In this document: positions 22,012 through 34,771 of the stretch, piece by piece
Layout: each line of letters opens with the position of its first letter
Numbering within the stretch: the first letter of the stretch is position 1
Origin: Euwallacea fornicatus
Taxonomy: Eukaryota; Arthropoda; Insecta; Coleoptera; Curculionidae
NCBI RefSeq assembly: GCF_040115645.1
Contig: NC_089548.1
Location: 5,456,001-5,520,000, forward strand
Reading direction: 5' to 3'
Length of the DNA stretch: 64,000 nucleotides
Notes under the pieces: model-generated
What the model saw: the letters and a program-made list of their open reading frames with translations, nothing else
Told to the model about the DNA's origin: nothing
Databases searched by the model: none
Position numbers and translations under genes: made by a program

Positions 22012-25000
22012 TTTTTTGTGCCTTGTCTTTTTTTATTATTTTGTTTTTTTAATATTTTTTTCTTTCTCTTTTTTTCTTCACTTTTTTTTATTTTGTGTTC
22101 CTACTTCTTTGTGTCTTCTCTTTTTTTGTTATTTTGTTTCTTTAATATTTTTTTCTTTCTCTTTTTTTCTTCACTTTTTTTTATTTTTTGTTCCTTCTTC
22201 TTTGTGTCTTCTCTTTTTTTGTTATTTTGTTTCTTTAATATTTTTTTCTTTCTCTTTTTTTCTTCACTTTTTTTTATTTTTTGTTCCTTCTTCTTTGTGT
22301 CTTCTCTTTTTTTGTTATTTTGTTTCTTTAGTATTTTTTTCTTTCTCTTTTTTTTCTTCACGTTTTTTTATTTTTTGTTCCTTCTTCTTTGTGTCTTCTC
22401 TTTTTTTTGTTATTTTGTTTCTTTAATATTTTTTTCTTTCTCTTTTTTTTCTTCACTTTTTTTAATTTTTTGTTCCTTCTTCTTTGTGTCTTCTCTTTTT
22501 TTGTTATTTTGTTTCTTTAGTATTTTTTTCTTTCTCTTTTTTTTCTTCACTTTTTTTTATTTTGTGTTCCTTCTTCTTTGTGTCTTCTCTTTTTTTTGTT
22601 ATTTTGTTTCTTTAATATTTTTTTCTTTCTCTTTTTTTTCTTCACTTTTTTTTATTTTGTGTTCCTTCTTCTTTGTGTCTTCTCTATTTTTTGTTATTTT
22701 GTTTCTTTAAAATTTTTTTCTTTCTCTTTTTTTTCTTCACTTTTTTTTATTTTCTGTTCCTTCTTCTTTGTGTCTTCTCTATTTTTTGTTATTTTGTTTC
22801 TTTAATATTTTTTTCTTTCTCTTTTTTTTCTTCACTTTTTTTATTTTGTGTTCCTTCTTCTTTGTGTCTTCTCTTTTTTTTGTTATTTTGTTTCTTTCTC
22901 TTTTTTTTCTTCACTTTTTTTTATTTTGTGTTCCTTCTTCTTTGTGTCTTCTCTTTTTTTTGTTATTTTGTTTCTTTAATATTTTTTTCTTTCTCTTTTT
23001 TTTCTTCACTTTTTTAAATTTTTTGTTCCTTCTTCTTTGTGTCTTCTCTTTTTTTGTTATTTTGTTTCTTTAGTATTTTTTTCTTTCTCTTTTTTTTCTT
23101 CACTTTTTTTATTTTGTGTTCCTTCTTCTTTGTGTCTTCTCTTTTTTTGTTATTTTGTTTCTTTAGTATTTTTTTCTTTCTCTTTTTTTTCTTCACTTTT
23201 TTTTATTTTGTGTTCCTTCTTCTTTGTGTCTTCTCTTTTTTTTGTTATTTTGTTTCTTTAATATTTTTTTCTTTCTCTTTTTTTTCTTCACTTTTTTTTA
23301 TTTTGTGTTCCTTCTTCTTTGTGTCTTCTCTATTTTTTGTTATTTTGTTTCTTTAGTATTTTTTTCTTTCTCTTTTTTTTCTTCACTTTTTTTTATTTTG
23401 TGTTCCTTCTTCTTTGTGTCTTCTCTATTTTTTGTTATTTTGTTTCTTTAATATTTTTTTCTTTCTCTTTTTTTTCTTCACTTTTTTTTATTTTGTGTTC
23501 CTTCTTCTTTGTGTCTTCTCTATTTTTTGTTATTTTGTTTCTTTAAAATTTTTTTCTTTCTCTTTTTTTTCTTCACTTTTTTTTATTTTGTGTTCCTTCT
23601 TCTTTGTGTCTTCTCTTTTTTTTGTTATTTTGTTTCTTTAATATTTTTTTCTTTCTCTTTTTTTTCTTCACTTTTTTTTATTTTGTGTTCCTTCTTCTTT
23701 GTGTCTTCTCTTTTTTTTGTTATTTTGTTTCTTTAATATTTTTTTCTTTCTCTTTTTTTTCTTCACTTTTTTTTATTTTGTGTTCCTTCTTCTTTGTGTC
23801 TTCTCTTTTTTTTGTTATTTTGTTTCTTTAATATTTTTTTCTTTCTCTTTTTTTTCTTCACTTTTTTTATTTTTTGTTCCTTCTTCTTTGTGTCTTCTCT
23901 TTTTTTGTTATTTTGTTTCTTTAGTATTTTTTTCTTTCTCTTTTTTTTCTTCACTTTTTTTTATTTTGTGTTCCTTCTTCTTTGTGTCTTCTCTTTTTTG
24001 TTATTTTGTTTCTTTAATATTTTTTCTTTCTCTTTTTTTTCTTCACTTTTTTTTATTTTGTGTTCCTTCTTTGTGTCTTCTCTTTTTTGTTATTTTGTTT
24101 CTTTAATATTTTTTCTTTCTCTTTTTTTTCTTCACTTTTTTTTATTTTGTGTTCCTTCTTCTTTGTGTCTTCTCTTTTTTTGTTATTTTGTTTCTTTAGT
24201 ATTTTTTTCTTTCTCTTTTTTCTTCACTTTTTTTTATTTTGTGTTCCTTCTTCTTTGTGTCTTCTCTTTTTTTTGTTATTTTGTTTCTTTAATATTTTTT
24301 TCTTTCTCTTTTTTTTCTTCACTTTTTTTTCTTCACTTTTTTTTATTTTGTGTTCCTTCTTCTTTGTGTCTTCTCTTTTTTTTGTTATTTTGTTTCTTTA
24401 ATATTTTTTTCTTTCTCTTTTTTTTCTTCACTTTTTTTTATTTTGTGTTCCTTCTTCTTTGTGTCTTCTCTATTTTTTGTTACTTTGTTTCTTTAATATT
24501 TTTTTCTTTCTCTTTTTTTTCTTCACTTTTTTTTATTTTGTGTTCCTTCTTCTTTGTGTCTTCTCTTTTTTTTGTTATTTTGTTTCTTTAATATTTTTTT
24601 CTTTCTCTTTTTTTTCTTCACTTTTTTTTATTTTGTGTTCCTTCTTTGTGTCTTCTCTTTTTTTTGTTATTTTGTTTCTTTAATATTTTTTTCTTTCTCT
24701 TTTTTTTCTTCACTTTTTTTATTTTTTGTTCCTTCTTCTTTGTGTCTTCTCTTTTTTTTGTTATTTTGTTTCTTTAATATTTTTTTCTTTCTCTTTTTTT
24801 TCTTCACTTTTTTTTATTTTGTGTTCCTTCTTCTTTGTGTCTTCTCTTTTTTTTGTTATTTTGTTTCTTTAATATTTTTTCTTTCTCTTTTTTTTCTTCA
24901 CTTTTTTTTATTTTGTGTTCCTTCTTCTTTGTGTCTTCTCTTTTTTTGTTATTTTGTTTCTTTAGTATTTTTTTCTTTCTCTTTTTTTCTTCACTTTTTT

Positions 25001-28000
25001 TTATTTTGTGTTCCTTCTTCTTTGTGTCTTCTCTTTTTTTTGTTATTTTGTTTCTTTAATATTTTTTTCTTTCTCTTTTTTTTCTTCACTTTTTTTTATT
25101 TTTTGTTCCTTCTTCTTTGTGTCTTCTCTTTTTTTTGTTATTTTGTTTCTTTAATATTTTTTTCTTTCTCTTTTTTTTCTTCACTTTTTTTTATTTTGTG
25201 TTCCTTCTTCTTTGTGTCTTCTCTTTTTTTGTTATTTTGTTTCTTTAGTATTTTTTTCTTTCTCTTTTTTTTCTTCACTTTTTTTTATTTTGTGTTCCTT
25301 CTTCTTTGTGTCTTCTCTATTTTTTGTTATTTTGTTTCTTTAGTATTTTTTTCTTTCTCTTTTTTTTCTTCACGTTTTTTTATTTTTTGTTCCTTCTTCT
25401 TTGTGTCTTCTCTTTTTTTTGTTATTTTGTTTCTTTAATATTTTTTTCTTTCTCTTTTTTTTCTTCACTTTTTTTTATTTTGTGTTCCTTCTTCTTTGTG
25501 TCTTCTCTTTTTTTGTTATTTTGTTTCTTTAGTATTTTTTTCTTTCTCTTTTTTTCTTCACTTTTTTTTATTTTGTGTTCCTTCTTCTTTGTGTCTTCTC
25601 TTTTTTTTGTTATTTTGTTTCTTTAATATTTTTTTCTTTCTCTTTTTTTTCTTCACTTTTTTTTATTTTGTGTTCCTTCTTCTTTGTGTCTTCTCTTTTT
25701 TTTGTTATTTTGTTTCTTTAATATTTTTTTCTTTCTCTTTTTTTTCTTCACTTTTTTTATTTTTTGTTCCTTCTTCTTTGTGTCTTCTCTTTTTTTGTTA
25801 TTTTGTTTCTTTAGTATTTTTTTCTTTCTCTTTTTTTTCTTCACTTTTTTTTATTTTGTGTTCCTTCTTCTTTGTGTCTTCTCTTTTTTTTGTTATTTTG
25901 TTTCTTTAATATTTTTTTCTTTCTCTTTTTTTTCTTCACTTTTTTTTATTTTGTGTTCCTTCTTCTTTGTGTCTTCTCTATTTTTTGTTATTTTGTTTCT
26001 TTAGTATTTTTTTCTTTCTCTTTTTTTTCTTCACTTTTTTTTATTTTGTGTTCCTTCTTCTTTGTGTCTTCTCTATTTTTTGTTATTTTGTTTCTTTAAT
26101 ATTTTTTTCTTTCTCTTTTTTTTTTTCACTTTTTTTTATTTTGTGTTCCTTCTTCTTTGTGTCTTCTCTATTTTTTGTTATTTTGTTTCTTTAGTATTTT
26201 TTTCTTTCTCTTTTTTTTCTTCACTTTTTTTTATTTTGTGTTCCTTCTTCTTTGTGTCTTCTCTATTTTTTGTTATTTTGTTTCTTTAGTATTTTTTTCT
26301 TTCTCTTTTTTTTCTTCACTTTTTTTTATTTTGTGTTCCTTCTTCTTTGTGTCTTCTCTATTTTTTGTTATTTTGTTTCTTTAGTATTTTTTTCTTTCTC
26401 TTTTCTTTCTTCACTTTTTTTTATTTTGTGTTCCTTCTTCTTTGTGTCTTCTCTATTTTTTGTTATTTTGTTTCTTTAATATTTTTTTCTTTCTCTTTTT
26501 TTTCTTCACTTTTTTTTATTTTGTGTTCCTTCTTCTTTGTGTCTTCTCTATTTTTTGTTATTTTGTTTCTTTAGTATTTTTTTCTTTCTCTTTTTTTTCT
26601 TCACTTTTTTTTATTTTGTGTTCCTTCTTCTTTGTGTCTTCTCTATTTTTTGTTATTTTGTTTCTTTAATATTTTTTTCTTTCTCTTTTTTTTCTTCACT
26701 TTTTTTTATTTTGTGTTCCTTCTTCTTTGTGTCTTCTCTATTTTTTGTTATTTTGTTTCTTTAGTATTTTTTTCTTTCTCTTTTTTTTCTTCACTTTTTT
26801 TTATTTTGTGTTCCTTCTTCTTTGTGTCTTCTCTTTTTTTTGTTATTTTGTTTCTTTAATATTTTTTTCTTTCTCTTTTTTTTCTTCACTTTTTTTTATT
26901 TTGTGTTCCTTCTTCTTTGTGTCTTCTCTTTTTTTTGTTATTTTGTTTCTTTCTCTTTTTTTTCTTCACTTTTTTTTATTTTGTGTTCCTTCTTCTTTGT
27001 GTCTTCTCTATTTTTTGTTATTTTGTTTCTTTAGTATTTTTTTCTTTCTCTTTTTTTTCTTCACTTTTTTTTATTTTGTGTTCCTTCTTCTTTGTGTCTT
27101 CTCTTTTTTTTGTTATTTTGTTTCTTTAATATTTTTTTCTTTCTCTTTTTTTTCTTCACTTTTTTTATTTTGTGTTCCTTCTTCTTTGTGTCTTCTCTAT
27201 TTTTTGTTATTTTGTTTCTTTAATATTTTTTTCTTTCTCTTTTTTTTCTTCACTTTTTTTTATTTTGTGTTCCTTCTTCTTTGTGTCTTCTCTTTTTTTG
27301 TTATTTTGTTTCTTTAGTATTTTTTTCTTTCTCTTTTTTTTCTTCACTTTTTTATTTTTTGTTCCTTCTTCTTTGTGTCTTCTCTTTTTTTGTTATTTTG
27401 TTTCTTTAGTATTTTTTTCTTTCTCTTTTTTTTCTTCACTTTTTTTTATTTTGTGTTCCTTCTTCTTTGTGTCTTCTCTTTTTTTTGTTATTTTGTTTCT
27501 TTAATATTTTTTTCTTTCTCTTTTTTTTCTTCACTTTTTTTTATTTTGTGTTCCTTCTTCTTTGTGTCTTCTCTTTTTTTTGTTATTTTGTTTCTTTAGT
27601 ATTTTTTTCTTTCTCTTTTTTTTCTTCACTTTTTTTTATTTTGTGTTCCTTCTTCTTTGTGTCTTCTCTATTTTTTGTTATTTTGTTTCTTTAATATTTT
27701 TTTCTTTCTCTTTTTTTTCTTCACTTTTTTTTATTTTGTGTTCCTTCTTCTTTGTGTCTTCTCTATTTTTTGTTATTTTGTTTCTTTAGTATTTTTTTCT
27801 TTCTCTTTTTTTTCTTCACTTTTTTTTATTTTGTGTTCCTTCTTCTTTGTGTCTTCTCTATTTTTTGTTATTTTGTTTCTTTAATATTTTTTTCTTTCTC
27901 TTTTTTTTCTTCACTTTTTTTTATTTTGTGTTCCTTCTTCTTTGTGTCTTCTCTTTTTTTTGTTATTTTGTTTCTTTAATATTTTTTTCTTTCTCTTTTT

Positions 28001-28880
28001 TTTCTTCACTTTTTTTTATTTTTTGTTCCTTCTTCTTTGTGTCTTCTCTTTTTTTTGTTATTTTGTTTCTTTAATATTTTTTTCTTTCTCTTTTTTTTCT
28101 TCACTTTTTTTTATTTTGTGTTCCTTCTTCTTTGTGTCTTCTCTATTTTTTGTTATTTTGTTTCTTTAGTATTTTTTTCTTTCTCTTTTTTTTCTTCACT
28201 TTTTTTTATTTTGTGTTCCTTCTTCTTTGTGTCTTCTCTATTTTTTGTTATTTTGTTTCTTTAGTATTTTTTTCTTTCTCTTTTTTTCTTCACTTTTTTT
28301 TATTTTGTGTTCCTTCTTCTTTGTGTCTTCTCTATTTTTTGTTATTTTGTTTCTTTAATATTTTTTTCTTTCTCTTTTTTTTCTTCACTTTTTTTTATTT
28401 TGTGTTCCTTCTTCTTTGTGTCTTCTCTATTTTTTGTTATTTTGTTTCTTTAGTATTTTTTTCTTTCTCTTTTTTTTCTTCACTTTTTTTTATTTTGTGT
28501 TCCTTCTTCTTTGTGTCTTCTCTATTTTTTGTTATTTTGTTTCTTTAATATTTTTTTCTTTCTCTTTTTTTTCTACACTTTTTTTTATTTTTTGTTCCTT
28601 CTTCTTTGTGTCTTCTCTTTTTTTTGTTATTTTGTTTCTTTAGTATTTTTTTCTTTCTCTTTTTTTTCTTCACTTTTTTTTATTTTGTGTTCCTTCTTCT
28701 TTGTGTCTTCTCTATTTTTTGTTATTTTGTTTCTTTAATATTTTTTTCTTTCTCTTTTTTTTCTACACTTTTTTTTATTTTTTGTTCCTTCTTCTTTGTG
28801 TCTTCTCTTTTTTTTTGTTATTTTGTTTCTTTAATATTTTTTTCTTCACTTTTTTTAATTTTTTTGTTCCTTCTTTGTTG
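22012..28880. repeat. 95-bp T-rich satellite array, about 72 units
   Basis: A head-to-tail array has a dominant period of exactly 95 bp. Each unit has, in order, TTCCTTCTTCTTTGTGTC, a T-tract, GTTATTTTGTTTC, TTTAATATTTTTTTC, TTTCTC, a T-tract, CTTCAC, a T-tract and ATTTTGTG. The plus strand is nearly all pyrimidine apart from scattered G and A. Units differ mainly at diagnostic positions (TAAT/TAGT, CTCTA/CTCTT, GTG/TTG) and in T-tract length. The outermost units are degenerate and the core is homogeneous, as expected from unequal exchange. Because 95 is not a multiple of 3, many overlapping Phe/Leu/Ser-rich open frames appear; they are artefacts. Lengths may be approximate if the assembly collapsed the array. 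Confidence 0.98.
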
Positions 28881-29568
28881 TCTTTATTCTCATCTTTCTA
28901 ATTTTAATTTTTCGTATAATGGTGCAACTTATTGCAATATGACTCCCCGTATAAAAAGTAAGAAGCACCTAAGGGAACGTTTAATTATTATATATGTCGA
29001 CGCTTTAACGTGTTAATAATAAAGAAGGAATAAGAGCTAAAAAGGGACCTGTAGGTTAGGGAAAGGATGATAATGAGTGTTGAACAATTAGTCGAATATG
29101 AGATGCTCAGTTTAAGTTCGAATAAATAACAACTCCCAGCATATTAACTGTGAAGTAGAGACACATAAGACGACGATCGTTCTAGGAATTTAGATTAGCG
29201 ACTTTATACCAAATAGCATTTAATGTGTCGTAGCCGTTCTTTTTAACAGATAATGTGTATGTCGGAGAAACACAAGGGTTGTTCAGCTTTTCCATTATTC
29301 TTTGATATTAATATTTAGACACTAAACTAACACAAGACACAAAGCACTAGACTATAATTAATTATATGATAGCGACGAATTCACAGACCACTTTTGTCCC
29401 TTTTGTGGTTTTCTCGTGACTTCGTCTGCAATCGAAGAGTTATCCCGATCGCGGTATCTTCACCCTTTTTTTTATATAAACAAATGGCCCTAAAGACTTA
29501 ACGTAAACATAGACATAAACATTATTATTCACCGACATATATAATATACTTATATTGCTTCATTCATT

Positions 29569-30391
29569 AAGTTCCCAAATTATTATCGATTTTTCGAAAT
29601 AATTGCTAAACGCTCTTATTGATTTTCACCAATTTTGGAACTAAGGGTTAGAACATAAATTGACGCGTTTTCATGTAAGCGGGATTTTTTTTCATACGTA
29701 GAAATATTAAAAATGGCACTTGGTGCGCAAATGAAAATTTCTATTTTTGGTAGTGTCTGTAAAACTGATTTTCTTTTCTGCCATTGGCTGACTTCATCTC
29801 AAAACATTATTGTCTTCTAAAATCTTCGCCAGATATACGATTTCTCTACAAAAAAATATTTACAATACTTTATAATTCACTATTGCCGCGAAGGCAATGT
29901 TAAGAAAATCCGACGCCATGCCCAAAGTACAGGTTAATTTTTTCATATTATTAATTTGTTTACGTATTCAGGGAAGCGGGCAACATTTTGAACGTATGTT
30001 ATACGATTTAAACTAAGGTGGTAGTTATTTAGAATTAAAACTTTTTCGTGTTTTTGTCCTGTCTAAACAACAATGATGCCAAGGTACCGTAAATAATTTT
30101 TTTTGTAGAAAAGCTGTATATGTGGAGAAAATTTAACAAGAAAAGAAAAAAGCTTCAAAATAATGTCAGCTGTTGTCGGAGAAAAAATTTGAATCATTCG
30201 TACAGTGAGTATCAAAAATACAAACTTATTTACGAATTACACGCCATTATAATTATTTGCACGCATTAACAAAGATTCCGCTTTCGACCAAACACGTCAA
30301 TTTATGTAGCAAGCCTTAGTTGCAAAATTAGTGAAAATCGATAAATCTGTTTAGCAATCATTGCGAAAAAACTATATTAATGTAGGAACTT
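29569..30391. repeat. Long imperfect inverted repeat (foldback/MITE-like)
   Basis: Sequence at 29569-29761 reappears in reverse complement at about 30205-30391. Shared blocks include ATTGCTAAAC, GATTTTCAC, AACTAAGG and ACATAAATTGACG. Arms are about 190 bp at roughly three-quarters identity, with a spacer of about 440 bp and no ORF. Similarity stops abruptly outside AAGTTCC. I see no clear target-site duplication, so the element class is open. Confidence 0.75.
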
Positions 30392-31423
30392 CAGGGTCTC
30401 GTAGCGGCAAAACAAAGCAACAATGTTGGATGTAGGTGAGTCTGCTTAAAACACATTGTTCTCGATTAAGGAATTTCGGTCAACAATCCCACAACGGAAA
30501 GAAGAAAAGATAAGACACGAGTTAATATGAAGGAAGTGAAAATAAAAAAATACAGACATGCGACCATATCTCTCTCGCAACAATAAAAGATACGACAGAA
30601 AAACATTCAAGCGACATGCAACAAAACAGAAACCGACGGGCACCGCGGGGCCTCTGGATAGGAGCAGGAGGAAAAAAGGCAAGAAACAAAGAAGCGGGAG
30701 AAACAAATCAAACAGACGGTCAAACCAAGGAAAGCGTGGACTGCCCATGAACCTATAAAATAAATTTCATGACATTTCCTTCTACATAACATTGATCCAA
30801 AGCAGGTGGCAACTACAAGGAAATAAGCCATGAATGCAAATTGCATATATCGTTATTGTAATTGCAACATTAGTCAGGAAAACGTCAAATGTATTATTTC
30901 TGATGGTAGCGTCCTCCAAACCGGTTTTGAATCCACCCTCATCGACTGAATCATAGTAAAATGAATGCTGACATATTTAATTCATTACACAACTCAAAAA
31001 TACATTTAGTTTAAAAAACATTTAATTTTACTTCTCAAATACGACTTTGAACAATGGGAGAAAGTGCATGAGCAACTGTCTCATGGGTTAAACTCGATTC
31101 TATCGTTTTTAAGCTTTATTTTTCTGTGAAAGTAGTGGGTATGTTACAATACTATAGATAATGCGTAGGTGCCTATGTGTAGGTGAACTTCGACCTGCAA
31201 CCAACTTTACACGTAAGAATCGTGTCCGCTGTTTTGCAGTCGAAGTAAGTTGGAAATCAAAATAAATTATAATAATTATTTTAACAAAAAATCTATATGA
31301 AAAGCCCTGACCGTCGGACGGAAAACGTCGGCGTCGGCGTCAATCCACGAGACCTCCACCAAGAGAATTTTGTCGATAACCATGAAACCGCTCGCTAGGT
31401 TTCATTGAGCAATCCGTCAAAAC

Positions 31424-31435
31424 GGTATAAAAATG
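31424..31435 (+). promoter_or_regulatory. TATA-box-like element upstream of THEM6-like gene
   Basis: GGTATAAAAATG lies about 120 bp 5' of the chosen start codon at 31551, a plausible core promoter distance. Start-site position is not known. Confidence 0.35.
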
Positions 31436-31550
31436 CTGTTCGCAGATTTTCCTGCTTTTAGTCAATGACTTGAATGAACCTATTGGATAATATGATTATT
31501 TGATATCGGTTGAGCATCATGTCCGCGGAACGACGTGTGTCATCGTGAAT

Positions 31551-34500
31551 ATGCTGGACATTTGCTTTTTCGTTCTCGGGATTGCGGGAGTGGGTTTGCT
31601 CTTGTATTTCTTATTTGAACTGCATTACTTCTTCAGGAGTTTGCTTTGTGTAATTTTAAGTCGGTTGTTCAAGAAAAGGGTGCACATTTTAGATGAAACT
31701 TGCATCACTGGTAAGAATTGGTCGTAACGAAAAGGGGCGGGCTGGTGTCACTTCATTCTCGATCCTCAAATTTGGCCTGGCCGTTTCGACAAAAAACCCG
31801 ATTCAAAGAAAATTTTCAGGCTAGAGATTAAATTAGAACAATATATCTCGATTGAGAATGAGCCAACACAGATAAAATTCTCCCAAAATCCGTAACATTC
31901 TTTCGTGTGTCTCTCAAAGCGTTTTCCTGCTTTTCCTCGTTTCCCTCTCATTGGAACCACACACGGAATTATAACTTCCGATATCCGAAGAATATTTTCA
32001 CAGTTCGGCAATGCGGCTGCATTGCATGACAGCTTCTAAAAGTGACGTCACGCCCGTATTTGATCATGGGGCCTTAACGACAACAAAAACGTTGCGGCAT
32101 TCCCAAGGCCCATTTGTTAGTAGACATGCAGAAATTTAAGACAAATAAAAGAAAAACAATGAACCGACCACATAAGAGAAAAAACAACGACCGCAACCTT
32201 TACCCATTAAGCTTTCTACCTATCGCACATTTTGCGATTCTCTGCTTCCAAACAATTCATTACAGATGCAAATTTTTGAATTGCAGGAATTATAATAACG
32301 ATTTTATTTTTATCAAGTCATCAACAAAGTAATTCAAACGCGGGATGTTAAAAAAAGAGCATGGAATATTTAAAAATGTGTGGGTAGGAAAGGTCGGACC
32401 TGCATTATGGCGTATCAGATCGCCCGATTTTAACCCTCTAGACTTGTTTTCTTTTTGGAATATTTCAATACGTTAGTCGTAAATAGTCTTGAAGAGCTGC
32501 AGCTACGAATTAATGGAAAAAGCCAACAAATCCGAGCCGATAAGAGAGTTTTAGAAAGAGTTCAAATGTTCTTCAGCCGAAGATGTCATGCCTTGTTGGA
32601 AATGGAAGGAAGGCACTTTGAACATCTAACTTTACTTTTTGTTTTTTAACAAGTTTCATTTGTTTGTCTGTGCATAATAAATAATTAACGAATAATTTCA
32701 AATAAATCTTTCGAAAAAGAATAAGCTTCGATATTTCTGAATCTGCTACTTTTCAGACCTGTGTTCACTAAGACGTTTTTCTTCATTTTAGTTCACAGTA
32801 TTGCCTATTTAGACATTTTATAATTTTTATAATTCCCTGTATGATCATCGACGACAGCATCGGTTCACATGCCTGATGATCGTGATGTTCACGGGGAACA
32901 ATTATTTATGTTTAATCAAATTTGATTAGAAAATTAGTTAAATTTTTGTAAAAACCTTTATAACTAACAGATTTACGGGTCTTTAAAAATAATAATTTTT
33001 GAGTGCTTCGTATTTATGTAAATAAAAAGGTTTCTCGGATGTGTTCTATAACGCTAATTATTTTCGTGGAAAGAAATAAAGAGCCGAAATTTGCAGCTGA
33101 GAAATCTCATAATTCGTCTGTTTAATACAATAAAAATGGAGGGAGAATTTTTCAAATAACGTGGGATAATATGAGAAAAAGGAACACGGCGTGCATTTTT
33201 GCAGGTAACGGTGCACTTTCAAAACTCTAATTAGTTCTTCTTTCCTAAGTAACACAATGTACCTGATTTAGTCCCGTAGTTTCACTATTGGTTAGCAAAT
33301 AAATTTTTTTCCACGAAAGCGGTCAACGTCATGAAAAATATTCAAGAGGCTCCTTTTCACAGCCACATGAAGCATTCAGAAAAATATTTTTACGTTTTTA
33401 AGTCAGTGTCGCGTGTCTTATTCCTCGTTTAAAATGTTCAATGTCACATCAATGGGAACGCCACTGGTGAAATTTGAAACACTTTTTTTTCCTTAAAAGA
33501 TGTGCCTCTTCCCCTACTTTACGTTCCTCAATTTTCATAAAATTATTTAATGCCGGCACGGGTCTATTAGGAAAAATGAAAAAAATATCATTTTTATCGC
33601 CCTCTATTTCAGGCACGAAAGGAGAACGTGTTCGTGGTCGTCCAAACTTTTTCCCTACTTCGGTGCTCGGTGAGCAGGTAGTAAATTTATTCAGAAACAT
33701 TCTGTATGCCATAAGAAAATGTGATGGTATGCAGCTGGCCACACGACCATGTAAATGACGACATAATTACCATTTTTAAGTTATATCACCATGTCTTTGG
33801 CGCTGATGAGTCTTGTCTCGTAAAACAAATTGATAAAAAATGTCATTAATACTCAACGCTACGTATACAGGGATTCGGGGCAGCACACGAAGTTTACGTA
33901 AAACGGACTTGAGGCGTTCTTGCCACGTAAGCATGAATTTTCAAACAAAGTATCTAAAGAAAATTGCTCAGCCATAAAAGCTTAAATTAGGAATGCAACA
34001 CTCGTCTTTGTTTAATTTGTAATTGTATCGTGTTTCTATTTGTGTATAATAATTGTATTGTTGTCGCCTTGTTTGAAAACAGCTTTTTCTGCAATCATCA
34101 CGCAGCACTGTTGTTTTAGGCCTGTGCATGTCAAACGACATAGATTACTTAATGGACCACATGAACAACGCAAGATACATTAGAGAGCTGGACTTTGCCA
34201 AAATCGACTTCCACCAGCGCACCAACCTTTACAAGGCCGCAATCGACAAAGGGGGTTCCATGTTTGTAGGCGCCACCACCATCAGATACAGGAGATTTAT
34301 CAAAGTGTTCACCAGATACCATATACGCACCAAGGTACCTACTGAAACAACACGCTTTTCTCTGTCTAATCATCATTTTGTAGATCATTTACTGGGACAA
34401 TCAAAACATTTACTTAGAGCACCAATTTGTCACCAAAGGAGAATTCGTGAACACCATAGCTCTATGCAGAATCAGACTGGTGAATATAGACGTGGAGGAG

Positions 34501-34677
34501 TTAATGAAAGAGCTCATACAGAAGCTGCCTAAAGGGGTTGATCCTGAGGCAGCGATGAGAGAGAAACCTCCGATGCCTCTGGAACTGGAAAAATGGATCG
34601 AGAGCAATCAAATTTCTAGTGAGAGATTAAGGGAGAGCAATAACGTTGATAATTGCCAGGAAGCAAGCAAAGTGTGA
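31551..34677 (+). CDS. THEM6-like hotdog-fold protein, ER/membrane anchored
   Basis: Exons 31551-31710, 34120-34334 and 34384-34677 (TGA) join in phase to give 222 residues. Residues 1-30 are a hydrophobic N-terminal anchor (MLDICFFVLGIAGVGLLLYF). The hotdog region follows, with DIDYLMDHMNNARYIRELDF (the HMNNARY signature), TTIRYRRFIKVFTRYHIRTK and IYWDNQNIYLEHQFV. This matches the thioesterase superfamily member 6 group in order and length. Whether the protein is an active acyl-CoA thioesterase is not established from sequence. In-frame codons upstream of 31551 carry no better start, and the hydrophobic anchor begins right at this Met. The first intron is 2.4 kb, far longer than the others, and holds a transposase relic. 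Confidence 0.87.
32345..32649 (+). pseudogene. Decayed DDE transposase C-terminus (IS630/Tc1-mariner superfamily)
   Basis: Within the large THEM6 intron, the frame encodes RSPDFNPLDLFSFWN, the region around the catalytic acidic residue of a widespread insect transposase family. It then shifts frame to a segment ending CHALLEMEGRHFEHL, the typical C-terminal end of the same family. A stop and frameshift disable it, and the N-terminal half is missing. Confidence 0.7.
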
Positions 34678-34771
34678 TATTATTGTTAATAGAGTAAATT
34701 AATGTCGGGTACCTCGGTTTGTAATTATACACACAAATGTGACTGATATACAAATATACAACTACCTAATA

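Larger units (their letters stand above)
28881..31550. other. Intergenic region upstream of the THEM6-like gene
   Basis: It contains one long inverted repeat (29569-30391) and, near its right end, a TATA-like element. Open frames at 30446-30846 on both strands show no family features and look like chance in a purine-skewed tract. Confidence 0.4.

Noticed and set aside
22012..28880. CRISPR-like repeat array
   Set aside because: Direct head-to-tail units without unique spacers in a eukaryotic genome; this is a satellite.
22016..29016. A ladder of dozens of overlapping Phe/Leu-rich open frames (and Lys-rich ones on the other strand)
   Set aside because: They repeat every 95 bp, exist in several frames at once and are by-products of the T-rich satellite; none has a promoter, splice pattern or family match.
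30446..30846. Overlapping open frames of 66-100 codons on both strands
   Set aside because: Skewed composition explains them; no domain, start context or splice structure.
33449..33758. Open frames on both strands in the THEM6 intron
   Set aside because: No recognisable motif; they lie in an intron with transposon debris and show no splice context.
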